64,000 nucleotides of DNA from Cristatella mucedo. Lineage: Eukaryota; Bryozoa; Phylactolaemata; Cristatellidae. The DNA is taken from positions 250,001-314,000 of the forward strand of contig WPIO01000016.1 in assembly GCA_009760855.2 (NCBI GenBank). The letters are read 5' to 3'. Positions 10,050-56,400 of this stretch are shown in pieces. A program made the position numbers and the translations under genes. A model generated the notes under the pieces. It saw nothing but the letters and a program-made list of their open reading frames with translations, was not told the DNA's origin and made no database searches. Each line of letters opens with the position of its first letter. Positions within the stretch are counted from its first letter, which is position 1.

Positions 10050-13000
10050 GTAACCGATTTTCTTCCTTCGTGTTTCCTTCGTGTGCTGTTCGTTGGCTGC
10101 AGTTCAAGTCATGCAAATGCTTATGTACGCGAGTGCTCCTTGGGCATGGATGTACGCTTGTGTATTACTTTTCGTGTGCAGGCCGAGTTTCCTGCTGTGG
10201 CATCGTGATCGTGGTCGTGACCAGCCTCCTCGTTTATGCCCAAGAGACTCTAAGCTCTTTCTAACTTGCTCACTAACAGCTGTTTCTTAGAGCTTGGGAA
10301 CTAGGCCTTCTTGTATCTAGGTTCCAGCATGACAAATGACAAATAGCATTACACAGTAGATGACCCTGTAGTGTTGCTGCTTCTGCAGCTGTTTGCAAGC
10401 AGATGATGGCGGTGAGCCGTGATGGCACACTAGGTAAGGCGGTTGCTTTCACGACCTCGGTACCGAGGTCGTGGGTTCGATTCCTGTGGTGGGCAATTCT
10501 TTATCGCCACTGCAAGCGGTGGTGATAGCCGTAAAGGCTCTTCTGTCGCTATACAAAAAGAGGCTGTTTAATCAGCTAGGATTTTTTTTTAATTTTTTTT
10601 TAGATGTAGCAGCCTCCTCCTTGATTGTTTGATTGACAGCCGCATTACGTCTGTCATGTCTGCCGAGGTGGTCGCTGAGCCCCATTAGAGTGACAATAAC
10701 GTTGTGTGCTCTCACTTGCATCGAGGCTTTTGATTTAACTCTGCAGTTGCTGGAACGCTCGTTTTCGGTCGTTGATGCAGAACCTCACCTCGGGCAAACA
10801 TCACCTTATCGGGTAAGCAGAAGCGAAAGCTGCTGAAACGGCTGAAGCACAGCAGTGCTGGGCTGCAGCAGAGTGACCAAGCAGCAGATGAACAAGATGG
10901 CAGCCAAATGGAAGGTAAGCGGCAGATCAATGACTCGTTGCTGTCTCATAATCCGATTGTAGAGCCCGCCTCAGCATTGGGTGCACTAGTGGAAAATTTG
11001 TAGTGTAACACCGATTGTAATAATAAGAATAACACACTTGATACATCTCCCTCAGAGAACTCGATCTCTTTCTATGCACTTTAAATTTGCTGCAAATGAA
11101 ATACGATCGAATGATTAGCGGTAGATGCTCAATAAACAACAAGAATAACATGGTTAGGGTGCACAGGGTCTGCATGCGCGTATGGTTAGTGGCAGCATGC
11201 AGCAAGTCAGCACGCATAAACACATTAGGGACGAATTACATGACCCACTAAGTGCTGTGATAAATAGGTGTTTTTAATTTCTTTTTAAATGTGATCAAGT
11301 CATGGATTTCGTGGTGTAAGTCAGGAGTGAATTCCAGGCTTTGGGAGCATACAAACTAAAGGCACAATCTTCAAAGGATATGAGGCAAGTTTGTACGAGG
11401 TATATGTAAACAGTTACATTCCAAAAAGCAGGTGGTACGATGCCTAGCCGGGAGGGGCAGTCTATCTGATAGGTAGGCTGGAGCCAAAGAATGGAAGGTG
11501 CCTAAAAGTGAGCAACGTAACCTTGAAGTCGCCTAGCTGCAGAATTTTGCACCAGCTGTAAGCACGTGATTGCACAGGCCGGTAGACCAGCAAACAGTGA
11601 GTTACAGAAATCAAGACAAGACAAATGCATGGACCAACTTAAAACTTTGTATCCCTGTCTAAACAAGCCCGAATCTTAGCAACGTTATCTAGCTGAAAGT
11701 AGGCAGACTTTACTGTGGAGCTGACGTGGTCGTCCAATGAAAGGTCACTTTGGAACATTTCGTGCAGATTCAACACGAGATATGCTGGCAGAACCGATTT
11801 TGAGCATTAGCCTTTCCAATTTCTGAATCTCACTTGGTTTGCTCATAACTAGTAAGTTAGTTTTATCATTTAATTTAAGAAAATTTGCTTCCATCCATGT
11901 GCGTATGTCATCAATACATGCAGCAAGGAAGTTGAGAGAAATCGCCGTGCTCGAGGGCTGGGGAGGGATCAAAGCAAAGGTACAACTGAGTGTCATCTGC
12001 ATAGAAGTGAAAGCTTAGATTGTGCTTGGCAATCACATCGGTAAGAGGAAGAGTATAAACCGTGAAAAGAACAGAACCAAGCACGGAGCCCTGTGGTACC
12101 CCATATTTCAGAGGTTCCTCGGGTGATCTTTGTCCATTCACGTCAATACTCTGGAATCTCCCGCTGAGATAGGACCTGAACTACTGCAATGCAGTGCCAG
12201 TAATTCTCGGGCGACATTAGAGGCGCTCAAGAAGGACTTGGTGATCGATAGTATCAAAAGCTGCCGGAAGATCTAGCAAAACAAGTAAGGATATTCTACC
12301 GTGTCTGCATTCCTAAGTAAGGTCGTTGTACACTCGAAGCAATGCTGACTCTGGAGTGATTAGCTCTAAGACCAGACTGGAACTTACGAGCAAGGATGGA
12401 AGTTTCGATATTTTAGTTCAGCTGGTCTGCCACGATGCGTTCCAGTGTCTTTGATAGGAATGGTAGAAGGGACACTGGGCGGTAGTTGCTCTCAAGTTCT
12501 CTTGGTCTAGTGTCGCTTTCTTGAGTAGTGGCCTGACTAAAGCCTTTTTGGCAAGTGCTGGGACAGACCTGTGGCTAATGACATTAATAATGTTATTCAT
12601 TCGTTTATCTATATAGTTTTGTCGACTCAATTGATCTGACCTAGGACCATATACATTGTTGCTGGTTGCAAGCAATAAACTGATCACATGTCAAGAGTTT
12701 GCACTTTGCTGCTTGCTTTATTGAGGCCCCGTGTTGCCATGGCAATTGCCGGCTGTTGTTTTTTGCGTAGGTGGTTGAGCTGGTCGGGCTGTGTCATCGT
12801 ACTGCCCTTGCATGGCAGCTTCTTCTGTCTAACCATTCGATCCTGTTTCCTCTGCAGTAAATTTAAAGCGCCTAGAAAGAGATTGAGTTATCTGACGGCG
12901 CATAATCAAGTGTGTTATTGTTGTTATTATTATTACGATTAGCCCACTGTGTTCTTCTGCTGCATCTACTCATGATTGCAAGATCTAGATTTATAATCCC

Positions 13001-15960
13001 ACCTGCAGTGGAGTGCTATTCATGCCTGCAGCAGAAATCCAATCCTGCCTGAAAGAGTCACTGCACACCAGTCGTCCTTTTCTGCCGCACTCTGCGAATT
13101 CAGTAGTTGCTTCAGCTAGTACATCACAGGTCAACCATTTTATGTCCTCGCTGTTTAGGCTGTTCTAGAGTGTGAGCAATTCTGATACATCATATACCGT
13201 TTGCCAAGGAGTTGCAGCAGCTACTGGTCAATCGTCGGATGCCAACTGAAATCTTTATTCTCACTCCCGACTGACGTCACAGCATGCCCTCACTTGACAT
13301 TTAAAAACTAGCTAAAGATCGCCAGCATTTGCTGAGCCAGTGTGACTTGTCCTTTGTGTCCATACCCGTGCTTACACTGTGCATGATATCACTAAGCAAT
13401 TGACATGCTTCATTTATAGCATATTCAAAGTGCTAAAGAAAAAAGATGTAGTTCTGTTTGAGTGGTATACAAAATCTCTTATTATTATTTCAAGGTCTGG
13501 TATGCTTAGTTCAGTCAGACACTGCTTTAGTGTCAGCCGCAATTTCAGCCTCCTCTGTGTGCCATTTAATTAAGTTGTACTTTTCCTTTTTTAAGGTTGC
13601 TTGAGATCCCGTCTGTCAGCTCGTAATTGCATGTAGAGAAAGCTACTCAGGTGTACAACATGCTAGAATTAAGTTATAGTATAATTATAAACAGGCAGTA
13701 TCATGGTGCTATTTGGAATAGCAGCTATAAACAGTAGCTGCATCATATGTACCTGCACACACGAGTGTGCGTGTGCACGAGTGTACGTGTGCGCGAGAGT
13801 ACGAGCGTGCCGGTTGTTGTTGCCTTGTTTTGCTGAGCTCTGACTGTCAAGCAATCGATCAATTTCTCGTCACGACCTGTATGTTGAAGGTAACTCTGTT
13901 CAAGCGAAATGGATGGTGATTGAAAAGTTGTTATGACCATGTGGATGTGCTTATAAAAATGTTTCTTAGGGCTTTGAGGATCATCAAGTGGTGGAAACTC
14001 CTTATTTGGCGATAGGTTCAGTCCATTGTCAGATGCCAATGCAGCTGGCACAGTAGAGGTAGAACAGAATGTAGAGGTTGAACACAATAGTTTAGAGGTA
14101 GAACACGAGTAGGGGTAGAACACAGTTACTTTGAGCTGAAGACGAGGTAGAACACAATTACTTTGAGCTGAAGACGAAATTAGAAAAATCATAGCAAGGC
14201 TTTTTAACTTTTAAGGAAAATGTTTGATCGCCCTGCTTCCCGGTGAGTAGTAGTAAAGAAACTCCTTGTTATCGTTCTGACGAAATATTGTTTGTGTTAA
14301 ATGGGCCTAATGCGGTCATCCAACTTGTAGCGAAGCTAATTCTCATTGTCCCTGTGCGTGTGAGCCTGATGATTTAGAAATCCAAGCGACCTCCTTAAAC
14401 CAGATATTGGGAACCTGATGCAACTTCGTAGGGCATGCCCGGCCTAGTGACAACCAGAGCCCTCACTTGCTACTTGGGCGAGTAACCCTGAGCAACCATT
14501 GCTGAGGCGCCCCGGCCCACTCAGCCCATCCATCTCCCAGAAGTTCGGTCGCCATGCCACCCATACTCAGATCGCCTTGTTCTTGCCAGAGACGTTGTCT
14601 CGGATCACACAAGGAGGCGTGTCACCATCAGCTGGCTTTTAATTCAGCTCGCACTCGATCGTGGTGGCCTCGACGCTCATTGTGATACAGAGGCGTTTGG
14701 CAATTTCGACTTGAACAATTTCGACAGCACTTCGTCCCAATCCCGTTCTGATGCCGTAATCTGGCCGATCCGACCGAAACTCGGCCGAAAACTCTTTGGT
14801 TCCGAAAGAACTGCTGGCTGGCCCGAGCATTTAAACTCCGAGAAAAACTCGGCCTTGACTACGAAAAACTGCAGGCAGACTCAGGCGTTTGAACTCCTAA
14901 AGGCACCCCAGGTGGGATTTTTATAAGGCATTCCAATAATCACTCATTCATAAGATCCTAGATGCCACCTACGCTCACCCAGTACCCACAGGCTTGGGTA
15001 TGGGTACTTAGTCTAGGGCTCTGGTGACGACAGTTGTGGATTGTGTGCAACAAATGTGGGTGCAGGACTCGCCAAGGTTCACTGTCAGACCTGGAAAATG
15101 TTAAAATGAATGTTCAATTAACTGCTGCCTTGATTAAATTATGCTGTCTTATTGTCGTTATTGTATTTCGTGGAGGTCGCTATTGTATTTGCCAAATTTA
15201 AACGCTAGGTGGGGGAACGATTGTTTAAAGGATCCAAGTTGGTGGTCGGCTGAGGCAGTTTAAGAACCTCTGGATTAGACTTATTCAGTAAGGTGTCCCT
15301 CTCAGATCAGACGGATGCCGTTCTCAGTAAAAGCAGGGCTCGAGTGACACGTGACACTCCTCTGCTAGTACTGACGACGGACACAAACATTTGCTAGGCA
15401 GTGTGGCTTTGTACTAAGCACTGAGAGTGGCTTGTGGAAACTCTGGACAAGTTACGACATTAAGTCGGCATACAAGCTACTGCCTAGGATCTAGGACGTG
15501 AGGTCAATGATTTTAACGTCCCGTGGCAAGGGACAGCATAAAGACAGTCGCGAGGACTCGGTTCGCTGGTACAAGCGATGCTGTTGGGTCTACCTCATTT
15601 ACCGTATTTAAATCTACCGTATTTAAAAAAAAATTGTGGCCGCACATACCAGAACTTGTATGCATAATAGATATAGCGTGGGCTTTTGAACCTTTTCTCA
15701 GCCGGCGTCTGCGATATCTGCCTTTCCCGTGCGTCGTGCTGGACATTGTGGCCATGCTTCCTCGCTAACAACATGGCGTCGATGTGGCTACGATTCACCA
15801 CGTGGCCAAGGAGGGAGACCCTTGACGGTTTTTGATTGCAGTCGACTCAAAGAGAAGTCAGAAGAAGCTCGCTGCTGCAGCGGCTGCTGCCGCTGCAGCA
15901 GACGGACAGGTCATGGAGTGCCAGACCGAGGCTGGAGCAGAAGGTGGCACAGAGAGCTAG
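9937..15960 (+). CDS. C11orf98-like small basic protein (3 exons; first exon not found)
   Basis: The exons join in frame as 9937-10049, 10781-10914 and 15842-15960 (stop TAG), giving 121 residues without exon 1. The match to human C11orf98, recalled and not searched, is carried by VVGDVADPELITKEILKKR (human VVGAVIDQGLITRHHLKKR) and by RANITLSGKQKRKLLKRL (human RANITLSGKKRRKLLQQI). MEV at the next junction also matches. The C-terminal exon has a ten-alanine tract and an acidic end, ECQTEAGAEGGTES. The family is very basic and its function is not settled, so I assign none. The human N-terminus (INRPRTELKKKL region) must lie in an upstream exon that I could not locate in 1-9936. All introns are GT-AG with phases 2 and 1. 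I am confident of the gene, but less so of the exact 5' edge of exon 2, where a second acceptor lies 7 nt downstream. Confidence 0.85.
10411..10603 (+). mobile_element. SINE S1 copy
   Basis: Well-preserved copy inside the C11orf98-like intron. It has the GAGCCGTGATGGCACACTAGG head, a B-box GGTTCGATTCC, the GATAGCCGTAAAGGCTCTTC body, the ending GAGGCTGTTTAATCAGCTAGG and a T-rich tail. Confidence 0.88.
10781..10914 (+). CDS. C11orf98-like gene, exon 3
   Basis: Acceptor GATGCAG ends at 10780 and donor GTAAGC starts at 10915. It encodes SPRANITLSGKQKRKLLKRL, the most conserved block of the family, and ends in QME plus one base of the next codon. Confidence 0.9.
11012..12690 (-). mobile_element. 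LINE-A copy with reverse transcriptase remains (1.7 kb, 5'-truncated)
   Basis: The longest LINE-A copy here, inserted antisense in the intron between exons 3 and 4 of the C11orf98-like gene. On the minus strand it shows RPLLKKATLDQENLR (start of the RT fingers), GVPQGSVLGSVLF and FYADDTQLYL (RT motifs including the catalytic YADD), IRTWMEANFLKLN, and then the 3' end. The frame is broken by shifts and stops, so it is inactive. The tail at 11012-11040 is AATAATAAG on the + strand. Confidence 0.9.
12840..12946 (+). mobile_element. LINE-A 3' end fragment
   Basis: CTCTGCAGTAAATTTAAAGC, then AGAAAGAGATTGAGTTATCTGA and a (TTA)n-like tail mark the terminal 100 bp of LINE-A. Confidence 0.8.
13255..13490 (+). 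mobile_element. Very decayed LINE-A 3' end
   Basis: The order of LINE-A landmarks is kept (CACTCCCGACTGACGTCACA, TTGTCCTTTGTGT, GTGCTTACACTGTGCATGAT, CAAAGTGCTAAAGAAAAAAG, TTATTATTATT), but identity is low. It is an old insertion. Confidence 0.6.
13500..15841. other. Remainder of the last C11orf98-like intron
   Basis: No exon recognised. It contains a GT-rich alternating purine-pyrimidine stretch at about 13750-13810 and a 32-bp tandem repeat at 14115-14178 (two copies starting GTAGAACACA). The rest is unique-looking DNA. Confidence 0.5.
15842..15960 (+). CDS. C11orf98-like gene, last coding exon
   Basis: The acceptor TTTGATTGCAG ends at 15841. The first two bases complete the Val of MEV. 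A lysine-rich start (KRSQKK), ten alanines and an acidic glycine-rich end are followed by TAG. The alanine run is encoded by mixed GCN codons, so it is not a pure triplet slip. Confidence 0.8.
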
Positions 15961-16540
15961 GGCCGCTCGTGTCCGTGCAGCTGTGAGCCACTTTGACCAC
16001 CGGAAGAAAGTGCGAGCTCTGTTCTGTGCGCTCTCGGCCTCCATTTGATGCCGCGCTGCTACCGGCACACCAGCAGTAGCAGCCCACGTGCATCATGTGC
16101 TGCAGCAGCAGTAGCTGCTGCTGGTGCCGACACCTCGTGAGTCCGATGCCTGCGTTGCTGCTTTGCGAAGCTGCTGCCCTGACTGAGGGCAGCAGCTTCG
16201 CAGGTCGCCTTGGCTGCACGGTGGCTGTGCCTCGGCTGCTAATGTGACTCGTAAGGGAGCCACTAGCTACCTTCTGCCTGGCATGCTGAGAGGTCTCGTG
16301 CAGTCGCTCTGCGCTCCTGTTTATAGTGCGCTTAAGTCAGTACTTGGCTTTATGATGATGGTCGAACAAGGAATGAATGTTAGCTTGCTTCGGAGTAAAT
16401 ATATCTTGACGACATGATTTCGAGAGTGTGTCTTGCATTTCACCGCGGCCTGAGTGTTTGAGTGTTCCGAGGTCAAAGAGTGCCGGCCCCCCCCCCGGCA
16501 TTGCTGCTGCCCGCCACCAACACTGCATGCCCAAATAAAA
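15961..16540 (+). other. Probable 3' UTR of the C11orf98-like gene
   Basis: Follows the stop codon. An AATAAA hexamer at about 16534-16539 is the first good polyadenylation signal. It contains the 17-bp-arm hairpin at 16164-16202. The true end is not known without transcript data. Confidence 0.45.
16164..16202. repeat. Perfect 17-bp stem with 5-nt loop
   Basis: 16164-16180 is the exact reverse complement of 16186-16202, with loop GACTG. It would form a stable GC-rich hairpin in the presumed 3' UTR. Confidence 0.9.
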
Positions 16541-16789
16541 AAAATTGATAAAAAAAATTGTAGCGAAAAATGTGCAACTGATCACTTAACAACAAGCTTT
16601 ATGTTAAAGTACCAGCCTCTCTAAATGGATCGTAGCAATTGAACCAGCGACCTCTAAGCTTAGAGGTGAAGAAGTGCCACTGCACAAGAGGCGTCGTCTG
16701 CGCCTTTATGTGCATGCATCACCTGCCTAGCGTTCGACATCCAGCTGTTCGTACCTCCCCCCCTCTCCCACCCTCAGTACAGGGACTTA

Positions 16790-16873
16790 GCATCCGGTCG
16801 GATTATCGCTTGCTAAGCCCACCGGCACAAGCATCCGGTTGGATTATCGCTAGCTAGCTAAGCCAACCGGCAA
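16790..16873. repeat. Tandem pair of about 41-bp units
   Basis: Two copies of a unit that begins GCATCCGGT, has GGATTATCGCT in the middle and ends ACCGGCA. Each copy contains a CCGGT/ACCGG inverted pair. This is intergenic DNA. Confidence 0.8.
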
Positions 16874-16879
16874 ATTGGC

Positions 16880-17515
16880 TTCAACTGAAGTTATAAGGCG
16901 TTGCTGCCTTGTCGCATGCCGAACAGCTACGACCTTGACTTGGGCTGCAGCTGTGTTGCTCAGCGGAAGCTTCTGGAACACGTGGAAGCCTGCAGGAAGT
17001 CTGCACCTTTGCTTGGAGACACTTAATTAGGCCTGAACCGAATGTGTCGACGTAGTTGAACGTTTAATGCTTGGCCTTGCTTATTTTCCAGCCGCCGGCA
17101 CTATACCATGCTCAGTGACGCTTTGCAGTGTTTGAGCAAGTGGGAGTTAGCCCACTAGAGTCATAGGGATCAGTACTGGTGGCCGAGAAGTGCATTCGAA
17201 AATTCTGTATATAAGTTAACATAAAAGGCTCGCTTTTCAAATGCAGCTAATGCCTCACCCCACTTGCCTACAGCGGCAGCCCTTTAAATGTGCCCAAGCA
17301 TTTAGCTGGCTGGTCTTGTTCCCTTCATCCAGAGCCTTTATGTGTGAGAGCCGCATTTTCCTGGACGGCTGAGTTCGCACATTTACTCGGATTTGGTTGT
17401 GCATGTATTTTGCTGCCATGAGCTTTTAAAGTGAGTGTGCTGCATTGGCACTGAGCGCTGCCCGATATTACTTACCCCAATGGCAGGGTCTCCAAGGCCA
17501 TGAAGACGAGCTCTC
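16880..17515. other. Intergenic, nothing recognised
   Basis: No conserved protein fragment, repeat family or RNA gene seen on either strand. Confidence 0.4.
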
Positions 17516-17517
17516 TT

Positions 17518-17655
17518 AATAATAATAACAAAATTTATTTGTATAACCCCAATAGAACTTAATCTCTATTCAGGCGCTTCACATATGGCTTAGGGCTCGA
17601 GCCCACGACCTCAGCCAGGCGAGCACCCTAACCGCTGGACCAAACCAGCTGTTGA
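17518..17655 (-). mobile_element. SINE S2 copy
   Basis: On the + strand it reads tail to head: AACTTAATCTCTATTCAGGCGC, then B-box complement GGGCTCGAGCCC, ending at CCGCTGGACCAAACCAGCTG. Confidence 0.85.
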
Positions 17656-17659
17656 ATGA

Positions 17660-18525
17660 AGCTGCATTTACGCGATCAAAGTTTTGCACGACCGTAACTC
17701 AGACTAGCAAGATCCGTTAAAGGGGACTAGCTGCAAGCATCATCAAAGGCATCAGAACATCAAAGGCACGTGGCATAGTTAGTCATTCAAAAGTCAGACA
17801 GCATAAATGCAGCTTAACAAACCAGTATAGAAGTAATCAGAGAAGAGATAGCAGGTGAGAACGACCTTATTAGAATGCATCGATTGCAGCTGGTGCAAAG
17901 ACTGCATGCACATGTGCAGCACAAGAACTGTGGGCTTGGTTCTGCAGAGATGTCGTCAGGCACTAGCCTCAATTACCCAGAAAGAGAATGATGTAGGGGT
18001 GGTTGGGTGGGTAGGGCTGGTCACAGCTGGCTAGCTCGCTTACTCCTGCTACAGCTGCAGTGGGGTGCAGCGCTTGGGCCCCTCTCTCTGTGTCGCCTGC
18101 CGCGGCTGCTGCGTGTGCAGGCATCACCGCGGCGCCTCCTCGATGGTGGGAGCACTGCTAGTGCCTGTCTTACTAGGGCTTGGTAGTCGCATTGTCTTGA
18201 CTACACCTGCCTGGCCCTGCAGCCGCCGCATACTCCCCATAGTCACCGACTGCTGCTGCTGCTGGTGCAAAGGTTATTTGCAGTTATAAACATACAACAT
18301 TAATTCACGCAGCGATACGGGATTTGGCTTTAGCGCGTGGAAGCTCAAAGCTGAGGCTTTAAAGCTAGCTTTGAACATCTGAACCTTTTTTAACTTTTGT
18401 GATGAGTGCACATCTAAGAGTGCCCTCGATAGCTCAATGCGTAAACCAACGAGGCCTCCAACCATAGAATTTGCGGACTAGTTCTCAGCTCGTCGATAAA
18501 ACGTTCTGCTCAGCCCCCAAATGCT
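17660..18525. other. Intergenic, nothing recognised
   Basis: Unique-looking DNA. The open frames are short and match no known protein. Confidence 0.4.
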
Positions 18526-18528
18526 GAG

Positions 18529-18693
18529 GCTGATTTAACCGCCTCTTTTGTACGGCTACAGAAGAGCCTTTGTGGCTATCGCCACCGCTCGCAGCGGCAC
18601 CAATAAAGGATTGCCCAGCACAATTCAAAACGACGACCTCGGGACCTAGGTCGTGTAAAGCAACCGCCTTACCTTGTGTGCCATCAAGCCCCA
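18529..18693 (-). mobile_element. SINE S1 copy
   Basis: Reverse-complement landmarks: CTGATTTAACCGCCTCTTTTG, AGAAGAGCCTTTGTGGCTATC, GACCTCGGGACCTAGGTCGT and ACCGCCTTACCTTGTGTGCC. Confidence 0.85.
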
Positions 18694-18987
18694 AGACAGG
18701 CTACCCCCTCTGCTCCGGGTATTTTGAAAAAAATCCTATTTATATGGAGTCCTGTGTGCACGTGTAAGTATATAAAATATATATGTACACATACAGGTAT
18801 ATTCGGGTATATTCATAAATTGTTATCTCTGTCACTCCACAAAGCGACAAAGGCCAAGCGGCACCAATGACACATCAAAGCGGCTTCGGCTGTTTCTTCT
18901 TTACAATGACCAGAGCTAGGCTTGCAGTCGTTTGATTCTCAGATTTCCTGTCTGAGAATCGGAACTATAATATTGTATAATATTGTA

Positions 18988-20095
18988 ATGTATCTCCGTC
19001 AGTAACTCCACAAAGTCATAAAGACCATGTGGGTGTTACGCAGGAGAGTTTTGTGTACTCACAGCCTAAGCGGCTTTCGGTACGCATTCGGTAGCCAACA
19101 GACTTCGTCTCACGCAACAAAGAGAAAGTGGGAAGCATAGCAGAGTTAGGAGAGCAGTTGAGGTAGTGAGTAGCATAGAAGTAGCAGTTCAGGACCGCTG
19201 AAAAAGATGTGCCATAGTCGGCAGTTGGAGAGTAGATGTCGTTGCGTAAGAATTGTGGAAGCGAGTTCCACAGTCTAGGACCTGCAGAGCTAAAGCTTCT
19301 GTCGGCAACTGTCTTTAAGCGGAGGAATGGGACAGCTAATTTATTGTCCACACAGGACCTGAGGGCGCGAACAGGCTGAAACGGATGCAGCAGTTCAGCT
19401 AGGTACGAAGGAGCCAAGCCGTGGCGGGCCTTGTGGGTCAGCGTAAGAACTTTGCTCTGTATCCTTTGCTCAACCGGCAACCATTCTAGCTCTTTCAGCA
19501 AAGGTGACACGTGCTCAAACCGCTGGGACTTGAAGATCAGCCTTGCAGCCATATTCATAGTCCGCTGTAATGGCATAATAGCTTTCTTTGGTAGCCCAGC
19601 CAAAAGGGAATTACAATAATCAAGCCGAGACAGAACTAAAGAGCTAGTTAAATTGTTTACAAGCCACTGTGGGAGACAGCTTCTAATCTTGGATAGGGAT
19701 CGGATGTGATGGCTAGCTGTAGAGGCAGTCTTCTGAATGAAGCTTTTGAAATTGAGGCAGCTGTCGAGCACGACACCTAGATTACGAGCACGTGGTGAAG
19801 GTCGCACAATAGCATCACCTATTAGAACAGCAAAGCCTTTTAATCCAGCCACACGCTTAGGGTGTCCTATGAGAAGAAGTTCGGTTTTATCGTCATTTAA
19901 TTTCAGGAAGTTTTCCGACATCCAGGATCGAATATCGGCAAGGCAAGCATTCAGTTTCTCAGTTGCTGCAGCAGATTCCGACGGTTTAAATGACAAATAC
20001 AACTGAGTATCTTTTGCCATAGTACTTAGATCAGCCAGTGCCGTGTGCCAACCTCCAGCGATGCACTCCTGTGAGGGCTGCATTGCTCAATGTGG
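18988..20095 (-). mobile_element. LINE-B copy: C-terminal reverse transcriptase ORF plus 3' end
   Basis: A minus-strand frame of 355 codons (20083-19016) reads as the second half of a non-LTR retrotransposon ORF2. It contains TQLYLSF, IRSWMSENFLKLNDDKTELL, LDYCNSLLAGLPKKAI, ELEWLPVEQRIQSK and GPRLWNSLPQFLRND. The YADD box itself is lost at the truncated 5' end. LINE-B differs from LINE-A in its 3' end, which on the + strand starts AATGTATCTCCGTCAGTAAC. The frame is unusually intact, so this is one of the younger insertions here. Confidence 0.9.
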
Positions 20096-20099
20096 CACC

Positions 20100-21230
20100 A
20101 TAATGTAGTGGCCTATCTTACGGTAGGTTTTATGATGTTATGTGGGGGGGGGGCTTTTTATAGACTGGGCAATGTTATCAGCCAAACCGCACACTTGGGA
20201 TTGGGCAGGTGCAGATAAGCAGGTACGGCTGTTATGATATGGGTGGGTCAGCTGTCTTGATAATCCCGGGTTTGAGTAGTCGTGTACTCTCTATGGCGTT
20301 GCCCCGTGACGGTTTTTTAATAGTAGCTGAGTACGGAGTTCACACCTGCATGTACCTGCTTACACTATGCCCACTCCTCTCGGATGTTACTGTAAGCTGA
20401 CACTCTAACACCAAGCTTGCGCCGGTATACAAAAGGCTGACACCGAGGGGACTTCAACACTGGTGTATTCTGTCAACGCTCGGCTCGCACGCACCCACAG
20501 CCGCACGTACACACAGCCGCACGTACACACAGCCGCACGCACACACAGCACCGCTCTCCCCTCCATCTCGTTTCCCCTGCCAGCCTGCTCCTCTCCAGGC
20601 AGTGACTCACCCTTGTCAAACATCAACTCATTCAGCCATAATCCCATATAACCCATAAACCGATAAAACCATAGACCCGCATTAAAACATAAGACCGCAT
20701 GTACCCGTGATCTCAAAATTACAAATCTCATCAGTAATACTTTAGTATCGAAGCACCACACAAGGGGAAAAACACTATACAACACTTCAGCACCGTCACA
20801 TTCTAACAACCACCGGTAACATGACCGGCACTTAAAAAAAAACAAAATTACAGTTACCACCAAATATTTGGTAATGCATGTATGCAGCATATGTAAAGTG
20901 CCCAGAAAGAGATTCAGTTCCTTGAGGTCGCTGTGCAAATGTATTATTTTTATTATTATTTGCTGCAAAGGAAGGTCGTATTAATTAACCATGAAATATT
21001 GAATGAAAATGGTGGCAAGACTTGCTCATTAACCATTATAAGACTTGGAAAAGTGGCGGAGACTTTGCTATCAATTAACTTGATTGCATGCTCATATAGA
21101 TACTGGTTCTTTTAAATTTTGTCTTTTTATTATTGTCCATTTTATTTCGTAAAGCCGCTAAATTGCTCGTCGTCATTGTTGGCTAGGTTATTGGGTGCTT
21201 GCGGAGCTGGGAATCTGTTAGAAATGAAGG
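20100..21230. other. Intergenic stretch upstream of the dipeptidase gene
   Basis: Contains a G9 run at about 20142, three tandem 19-bp units of CAGCCGCACGTACACA type at 20498-20550, and a decayed LINE-A tail at 20876-20962. No gene recognised. Confidence 0.5.
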
Positions 21231-21460
21231 ATGCGGTGCTTCGAAAGATTCTAGGAATCACAGCACTAGACCGCGAATTACAGACGGCGCCTACGGGTAC
21301 ACCCGCACCGCCGCGTCTGTCCGTTTCCGGTGGGAGGGACTGCAACCGGAACGCGGCACCGTGAACGTTGAACCGGTGCCCGACCCGACAACTCGTGACT
21401 AGCTACTTGCTCGCTGGAGCGGCGGCTGTGCGTGCTGTCCTGTGTGCCGGCTATTTCGCG

Positions 21461-56020
<34,560 letters not shown>

Positions 56021-56400
56021 TTGGCTCAGCAGCTGCGGCGGCGGCAGTAGCAGCGGCCACTGGTGGCGGCCATTACCCTGCCGCCACCAGCAGCCGCTGC
56101 TACTGTGCTCGTGCGTAAGCTATCGCGAACAGGCAGCTCACTACTTTTCTGCACAGCTTGCTACTTATTGTTTACTTTCGGCTTTTTCTTTGTCGCTCCT
56201 TTTTCTGCCGTTGCCATGCTTGGATGCACAGGTCAGGCAACATTGTTGTCGTCTTTGCGAGTGAACATGGCGTCAGCTGCTGTACATGTGCACGTGCCTC
56301 CCCATCGTGTTTTCGCCTGATTCGATGCATTAGCTGCATTGCCTGTCTTGTCGTCTAGCAATCGAGCAAACCTTCCTGCCATTAAAGCTTACTGACCGCT
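56021..56400 (+). other. CNDP2: Probable dipeptidase 3' UTR
   Basis: ATTAAA at 56381-56386, followed by a GTGTT-type sequence about 25 bp later, is the nearest plausible poly(A) signal. The true end is unverified. Confidence 0.4.

Noticed and set aside
10411-10603. tRNA genes suggested by B-box GGTTCGATTCC and A-box-like text in S1 and S2 copies
   Set aside because: The heads cannot fold into a full cloverleaf by eye, and they recur with attached SINE bodies and tails, so they are SINEs.
19016-20083. A single-copy host gene of 355 codons
   Set aside because: The protein shows non-LTR retrotransposon ORF2 motifs and the same sequence recurs at 30731 and 39900.
20498-20550. CRISPR-like short spaced repeats
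   Set aside because: The units are directly tandem without spacers and the DNA is animal nuclear.
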